Position numbers and translations under genes: made by a program. From Frisingicoccus caecimuris (GTDB taxonomy: Bacteria > Bacillota > Clostridia > Lachnospirales > Lachnospiraceae), in NCBI RefSeq assembly GCF_004340975.1, contig NZ_SLXA01000002.1:289750-353749 (forward strand): a stretch of DNA of 64,000 bases, written 5' to 3'. Under the pieces are notes generated by a model. The model had not been told where the DNA came from, did not search any database, and was given only the letters and a program-made list of their open reading frames with translations. The stretch's first letter is position 1; each line of letters starts with the position of its first letter. Below are positions 60,733 through 64,000 of the stretch, piece after piece.

Positions 60733-60762
60733 ATTATAGTTTATCTAGTGGGAAAGTATCAA
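60733..60762 (-). promoter_or_regulatory. asnA promoter
   Basis: Minus strand TTGATA (plus 60757-60762), 18 bp, TATAAT (plus 60733-60738), about 45 nt before asnA. The palindrome at 60778-60800 lies 15 bp upstream of this -35. Confidence 0.55.
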
Positions 60763-60777
60763 GTTTTTTTATAAGAA

Positions 60778-60800
60778 TTGCATAATTGCAATTATTGCAA
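60778..60800. promoter_or_regulatory. Candidate sigma-54 activator binding site
   Basis: Near-perfect palindrome centred on TAATTGCAATTA (60783-60794) and flanked by TTGCA and TTGCAA. Its centre is about 110 bp upstream of the predicted start of the -24/-12 promoter at 60873-60889, the usual distance for an enhancer-binding activator. Confidence 0.6.
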
Positions 60801-60872
60801 AAATGCATTGGATTTCTTTTCAATATTTTTCTGAAAATGCCCATTTTAGCTGTCTTTTTTTTAACAAAAAAA

Positions 60873-60889
60873 TTGGCATAAGAATTGCT
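60873..60889 (+). promoter_or_regulatory. Sigma-54 (-24/-12) promoter of maoC-like gene
   Basis: TTGGCAT, 5 nt, TTGCT: the GG and GC doublets start exactly 12 bp apart as in the consensus TGGCAC-N5-TTGCW, with one mismatch (T for C). The start site should be near 60900, about 29 nt before the ATG. No good sigma-A promoter is visible here. Confidence 0.8.
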
Positions 60890-60928
60890 GTATTATAGAA
60901 GTAAATAATTATTAGGAGGTTTAATATC

Positions 60929-61345
60929 ATGAAGGGTTTTACAATTAATGATTTATCTATTGGACAGGAAGCCAGCTTCACAAAAACTATCAGTGAAACA
61001 GATGTTTATTTATTTGCCGGCATCACAGGTGATATCAATCCAGCACATTTAAACGAGGAATATGCTAAAAACACATTTTTCAAAGGCAGAATCGCACATG
61101 GTATGCTTTCAGCCGGTTTAATCTCTGCTGTACTTGGCGTACATATGCCTGGTCCTGGAACAATCTACTTAAGCCAGACTCTGAACTTCCTGGCTCCAGT
61201 TCGCATGGGTGATACAATCACAGCAACAGGTAAAGTTGTTGAAATGATTCCAGAAAAGAATCGGGTTAAAATTGAGACAATCTGTACAAATCAGGATGGC
61301 GTCGTTGTTACAAAAGGCGAAGCTATGGTAATGCCACCTAAGTAG
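60929..61345 (+). CDS. MaoC-like (R)-specific enoyl-CoA hydratase
   Basis: Single hot-dog-fold MaoC dehydratase, 138 aa, like PhaJ. The hydratase motif is FAGITGDINPAHLNEEYA near residues 30-45 with the catalytic Asp and His, followed by GRIAHGMLSAGLISAVLG and YLSQTLNFLAPV. It would hydrate crotonyl-CoA or a short enoyl-CoA to the (R)-3-hydroxyacyl-CoA. Single-gene unit with AGGAGG, behind a sigma-54 promoter and before a strong terminator. Codon use favours A- and T-ending codons and differs a little from its neighbours, as for a highly expressed gene. Confidence 0.93.
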   Translation: MKGFTINDLSIGQEASFTKTISETDVYLFAGITGDINPAHLNEEYAKNTFFKGRIAHGMLSAGLISAVLGVHMPGPGTIYLSQTLNFLAPVRMGDTITATGKVVEMIPEKNRVKIETICTNQDGVVVTKGEAMVMPPK

Positions 61346-61411
61346 AATGGGGCACATATTCAAAGGGTTGCTTGTAAAGCTTTCCCCTCTTAAATGAAGT
61401 TTTACTTGCAT

Positions 61412-61449
61412 AAGAGGCATCGTTCGTACCAGACGATGCCTCTTTTTTT
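61412..61449 (+). terminator. maoC terminator
   Basis: Perfect 12-bp stem AAGAGGCATCGT (61412-61423) with 61433-61444, 9-nt loop, then T7 on the plus strand. It shows the maoC transcript is monocistronic. Confidence 0.92.
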
Positions 61450-61501
61450 AATGCTCAGACAAAACTGCCTTTTTATTTACAAATATCTTCGGGAATATTT
61501 T

Positions 61502-61815
61502 TTAGTTTAGTATTTCTGTAACGCTGAGCTTGCCGCCCTGCATACACAGTTGAAAATTTTTATCCGCTCCGTTTTTCTCCAGACGAATTACATTATAAAA
61601 CATCCTACGACACTCTTGATCCTCAATCCTAATATTCATTGAAAATTGTATAAAATGTTCATCTTCATCCACAAGTTGTTCCATACAACTTCCGTTGGAC
61701 AGCTCACCACATTTTCCTCCATCTATATAAACCTCTAAAAGCGCTGTACTTCCAATAAAGAAATTGACCCGCTCCAGTCGAATGGTCCGTATTTTTCTCT
61801 CTCCCTTCTACCCAT
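61502..61815 (-). pseudogene. Small PEGA-like gene with start-proximal frameshift
   Basis: An open frame from the stop at 61502 runs up to 61807 (about 102 codons) with protein-like content: IRTIRLERVNFFIGSTALL, EVYIDGGKCGELSNGS and FSMNIRIEDQECRRM. It has no ATG, GTG or TTG start before its upstream stop; the first internal ATG (61682-61684) would cut off the first half. An ATG at 61813-61815 lies in the neighbouring frame and would read into this frame if the five-T run at 61792-61796 had one more base. So it is a frameshifted gene, a sequence error, or a gene with an unusual start. The VYIDGG...GELSNG part is PEGA-like; function unknown. Confidence 0.5.
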
Positions 61816-61846
61816 CCCCTAAAAATTTTATATTATTTCGGTCAAT

Positions 61847-61875
61847 TTGTCAAATGGTATTATCTCTATGATAAT
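61847..61875 (+). promoter_or_regulatory. XRE regulator promoter
   Basis: TTGTCA at 61847-61852, 17 bp, GATAAT at 61870-61875, about 45 nt before the ATG. Confidence 0.6.
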
Positions 61876-61921
61876 GTAATATCTTTCTGGTTATTTTATT
61901 ATAATTAGAAAGGAGGCCACT

Positions 61922-62215
61922 ATGATTGCTGATAAAATAAAAATGCTTAGAAATGCAAATAATATGACCCAATCTGAACTGGCTAGAAAACTGAATATCA
62001 CCCGAAGCAGTGTGAATGCCTGGGAAATGGGAATCTCTATCCCATCAACAACTTTTATTGTAGAATTAGCCCAGCTTTTTCGGGTCTCTACGGACTATCT
62101 GCTGGATCTTCCCACACACAACTCCATCGACATATCCACACTAAATGAAACCGAAATTTCTATTGTTTACAGTCTTATACGTTACTTTCATCAGAGTAGC
62201 GGCAATCAAAAATAA
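61922..62215 (+). CDS. XRE-family HTH regulator
   Basis: Small Cro/cI-type regulator, 97 aa. The helix-turn-helix is MTQSELARKLNITRSSVNAW (residues about 17-36) followed by EMGISIPSTTFIVELAQLFR and VSTDYLLDL. A short C-terminal tail of about 35 residues follows with TEISIVYSLIRYF. AAAGGAGG lies 6 nt before the ATG. Many Clostridia carry such lone regulators; its target is unknown. It lies between the frameshifted small gene and a large hairpin. Confidence 0.88.
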   Translation: MIADKIKMLRNANNMTQSELARKLNITRSSVNAWEMGISIPSTTFIVELAQLFRVSTDYLLDLPTHNSIDISTLNETEISIVYSLIRYFHQSSGNQK

Positions 62216-62270
62216 CCAGACGCAAATGCTTCAAAATAAAAATTTCCAAAACGTTTGTGAAAGGTTGTTG

Positions 62271-62373
62271 CAAACGCCGAAAGAGTCGAAAAGATATATC
62301 TGTAGCTGATGCGTCCAACTTTTCGCATCGGCTGCAGACAATCGATATCTTTTCGACTCTTTCGTTCCGTTTG
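62271..62373. other. 103-nt three-tier hairpin
   Basis: Nested inverted repeats between convergent genes. Outer CAAACG/CGTTTG (62271-62276, 62368-62373). A perfect 20-bp middle stem CGAAAGAGTCGAAAAGATAT pairs 62278-62297 with 62345-62364. The inner 15-bp stem (62299-62313 with 62324-62338) has two pairs that are G-U in plus-strand RNA but A-C mismatches in minus-strand RNA. No T run ends it. It may be an unusual terminator, an RNA gene or a small mobile repeat. Confidence 0.6.
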
Positions 62374-62415
62374 TTAAACCTGAAACAGTTTTAAATTTTT
62401 ATTTATTATAGAATA

Positions 62416-63837
62416 TTATTTATCGTAACTGATATTATATTTTGCCATTTTCCTTGAAATCGTAGACTGATTGACTTTAAGAACTTCGGCCGCACTTTTG
62501 CCGCTGCCATAGCGCTGGACAACCGATTCAATGATTTGCTTTTCAAAAGCATTCAGGTTCTCTTCCAGACTCATTCGACTGTCAAACTGGCATCCAGTAA
62601 TTCCCTCACCGCTCTGACCGGACGGAACCATTAACTGACCATCCAGCATCTGGGGCGGTATTTTTTTTATACAGTACACAGATGAAGCGCTGATCAATAC
62701 AATTCGTTCCACGAAATTTTTAAGTTCCCGAACATTTCCCGGCCAGGAATAGTTTTTCAATATATTCATAACTTCCGGCGAAAAAGTTTTCTCCCGTCCG
62801 TATTTTTTACAATATTTATTCAGGAAATAGACAATCAATGGTTCAATATCACTCGGGCGCTCCCGAAGCGGCGGAATGATCGCAGGAATAACATTTAAAC
62901 GATAATACAGATCCGCCCGGAAGGTCTTCTTCTTGATACACTCGCTTAAATCTTCGTTGGTCGCGGCAATCAGTCGGAAATTGATTCGTTTTGGCCGATC
63001 CGAGCCAATGCGTTGTACCATTTTTGTCTCTATCGTCCTCAGGATTTTTCCCTGGAGTGCCAATGGCAAAGAGTTAATTTCATCCAAAAATAATGTGGAC
63101 TCATTCGCTGTCTCGATAAGACCTTTTTTGCCGCTGCCCAAAGCGCCGGTAAATGCCCCCTTTTCATAGCCAAACAGTTCCGATTCCAACAGGGTCTCCG
63201 GAAAGGCAGCACAGTTAATGCGCACCATCTCTTTGTCCCTGCGTTCGCTCATTTCATGAATATACTCCGCAAGGACTTCTTTTCCCGTACCCGATTCACC
63301 CTGAATCAAAATATTGGCATCCGTAGAAGCAACATTATTCATAACCCGGATCAAATCTGACATCTGAGGGCTGTTATATACCAACAGCTTATTATCCGAC
63401 GGCTGCTTATTTTCAATTTCCTTCACCGCCTGATACTTATTCAAAGCATCATAATAATAGCCGATTAGTTCTTCCATATCTCTCATAACACCGATAATGT
63501 AGCGAATATCTCCTTTATCATTAAAAATCGGCATCTGAGATACCATCTGCATCTGTTCTTTGCCGTGGCTGTTAAAAATTCTCTGGCACATGACGACTTC
63601 TTTTTTCTGTTCATACACATTACGGGAGATTACATAATCAATCAAGCCATCGTCATACATATCGAAAACATTGTACTGAAGCAGCCGATCTCTGGGAAGG
63701 TCAAATTTCTTAATCATAGCATAATTGACATAAATCATATTTCCTTTATCATCCAGAACATAGACGGCATCCGGCATATTGTCAAAAACATCCTCATAAA
63801 ATTCGTATTTTTCTTCGATGGTTGTTACCTTTTCCAT
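62416..63837 (-). CDS. PAS-type sigma-54 activator
   Basis: Sigma-54-dependent enhancer-binding regulator, about 473 aa. A PAS domain (about 15-125, beginning FDNMPDAVYVLDDKGNMIYV) precedes the AAA+ domain (about 160-395) with Walker A GESGTGKE, the sigma-54 loop GAFTGA and Walker B STLFLDEI. A C-terminal Fis-type helix-turn-helix follows (SGKSAAEVLKVNQSTISRKM). No receiver domain, so it probably senses a small molecule or redox state through PAS. The ATG at 63835-63837 with AGGGGAG is preferred. It lies 1.1 kb from the only -24/-12 promoter seen here, making the maoC-like gene its likely target. Confidence 0.93.
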   Translation of the reverse strand: MEKVTTIEEKYEFYEDVFDNMPDAVYVLDDKGNMIYVNYAMIKKFDLPRDRLLQYNVFDMYDDGLIDYVISRNVYEQKKEVVMCQRIFNSHGKEQMQMVSQMPIFNDKGDIRYIIGVMRDMEELIGYYYDALNKYQAVKEIENKQPSDNKLLVYNSPQMSDLIRVMNNVASTDANILIQGESGTGKEVLAEYIHEMSERRDKEMVRINCAAFPETLLESELFGYEKGAFTGALGSGKKGLIETANESTLFLDEINSLPLALQGKILRTIETKMVQRIGSDRPKRINFRLIAATNEDLSECIKKKTFRADLYYRLNVIPAIIPPLRERPSDIEPLIVYFLNKYCKKYGREKTFSPEVMNILKNYSWPGNVRELKNFVERIVLISASSVYCIKKIPPQMLDGQLMVPSGQSGEGITGCQFDSRMSLEENLNAFEKQIIESVVQRYGSGKSAAEVLKVNQSTISRKMAKYNISYDK

Positions 63838-63908
63838 AAAAGCTCCCCTTGTCTCTACTTCCTGTTCCCCATTTTTAGGCAGTCTGCATAGTTCCAGACA
63901 AGCACGGA

Positions 63909-63950
63909 GCTGTCGCACTAAATAAAAATTAGTGCGGCAGCACTTTTTTT
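63909..63950 (+). terminator. Hairpin with T run, plus strand
   Basis: Stem GCTGTCGCACTAA (63909-63921) with TTAGTGCGGCAGC (63929-63941) and T7 at 63944-63950. It has the shape of a plus-strand terminator but lies upstream of the minus-strand activator gene, where no plus-strand gene ends. Confidence 0.65.
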
Positions 63951-63959
63951 ACCAAAAGC

Positions 63960-63989
63960 AAGAGCCGGGCTTCGAAAAGTCCGGCTCTT
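63960..63989. other. Second hairpin at window end
   Basis: A 13-position stem with one mismatch pairs 63960-63972 with 63977-63989 around a CGAA loop. It is close behind the preceding hairpin; its gene context lies beyond the window. Confidence 0.6.
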
Positions 63990-64000
63990 GGTGTAAAATT

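Noticed and set aside
60691..60760. T-box or other amino-acid riboswitch before asnA
   Set aside because: The leader is too short and lacks the T-box sequence and a specifier stem.
1..64000. Mobile elements, prophage, tRNA or rRNA genes
   Set aside because: No transposase, integrase, phage structural gene, terminal repeats, tRNA cloverleaf or rRNA sequence was recognised; gene order looks like stable core chromosome.

Overview
This 64 kb window looks like chromosomal core sequence of a low- to mid-GC, strictly anaerobic, spore-forming member of the Clostridia, most likely Lachnospiraceae. The evidence is the uvrC-hprK-ROK kinase-murB-rapZ order, an electron-bifurcating [FeFe] hydrogenase with NfnAB, germinant-receptor, spore-coat and SPOCS genes, a Cat1/AbfT-type CoA-transferase, and strong AGGAGG ribosome binding sites. 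I saw no insertion sequence, prophage, CRISPR array, tRNA or rRNA. This assignment is inference; the window holds no 16S gene.

Layout. 1-5.7 kb: minus-strand operon uvrC-hprK-ROK kinase-murB-rapZ. 5.8-16.1 kb: ftsH divergent from pyrG, a Cof phosphatase with a Rex-like operator, nfnAB, murF, and a plus-strand Na+-dependent transporter. 16.2-18.6 kb: a coiled-coil protein, aminopeptidase ApeB and a NUDIX hydrolase. 18.6-30.2 kb: a divergent hydrogenase island. Its minus arm is hydC-HATPase-2Fe2S protein-hydB-hydA, a terminator, then hydS (PAS) and a PP2C/SpoIIE phosphatase. Its plus arm is DRTGG protein-RsbW-like kinase-degenerate hydrogenase-DRTGG protein-PHP phosphoesterase. 30.2-34.3 kb: a MarR-controlled heterodimeric ABC exporter. 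34.4-41.3 kb: CoA-transferase, LysR, a glycine-riboswitch-controlled Na+/alanine-glycine symporter, metY, nfo and a polysaccharide deacetylase. 41.4-46.1 kb: a sigma-like protein, a cohesin-domain protein and a six-SH3 glucosaminidase. 46.2-49.6 kb: fba, then ddl-murI-DUF1934. 49.6-60.7 kb: a GerAB-GerAC fusion with GerAA, GntR-ispE, spore proteins, phosphoglucomutase, a CotS-like kinase and asnA. 60.7-64 kb: a MaoC hydratase behind a -24/-12 promoter with an upstream palindrome, a small frameshifted gene, an XRE regulator, and a sigma-54 activator that is the obvious candidate controller of the MaoC gene.

How it works together. HydABC (NADH plus reduced ferredoxin to H2) and NfnAB (NADH plus reduced ferredoxin to NADPH) are the redox valves of a fermenting anaerobe. 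Around HydABC sit two hydrogenase-like sensor candidates, two GHKL ATPases, a PP2C phosphatase, two DRTGG proteins and a PHP phosphoesterase. I read this as a possible partner-switching circuit that senses H2 or redox state. It is the best candidate here for an incompletely described system. Other leads are the MaoC/sigma-54 unit, the internal lipobox in the GerAB-GerAC fusion, the hairpin that can bury the cotS-like ribosome binding site, and several palindromic operators beside near-consensus promoters.

Limits. All family calls come from reading translations and motifs by eye; no database search was run. Start codons were moved from the longest ORF to a ribosome-binding-site-supported start where that was clear. 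No stretch over about 300 bases lacks a gene; the largest gaps, about 235 bases, hold the regulatory elements listed.
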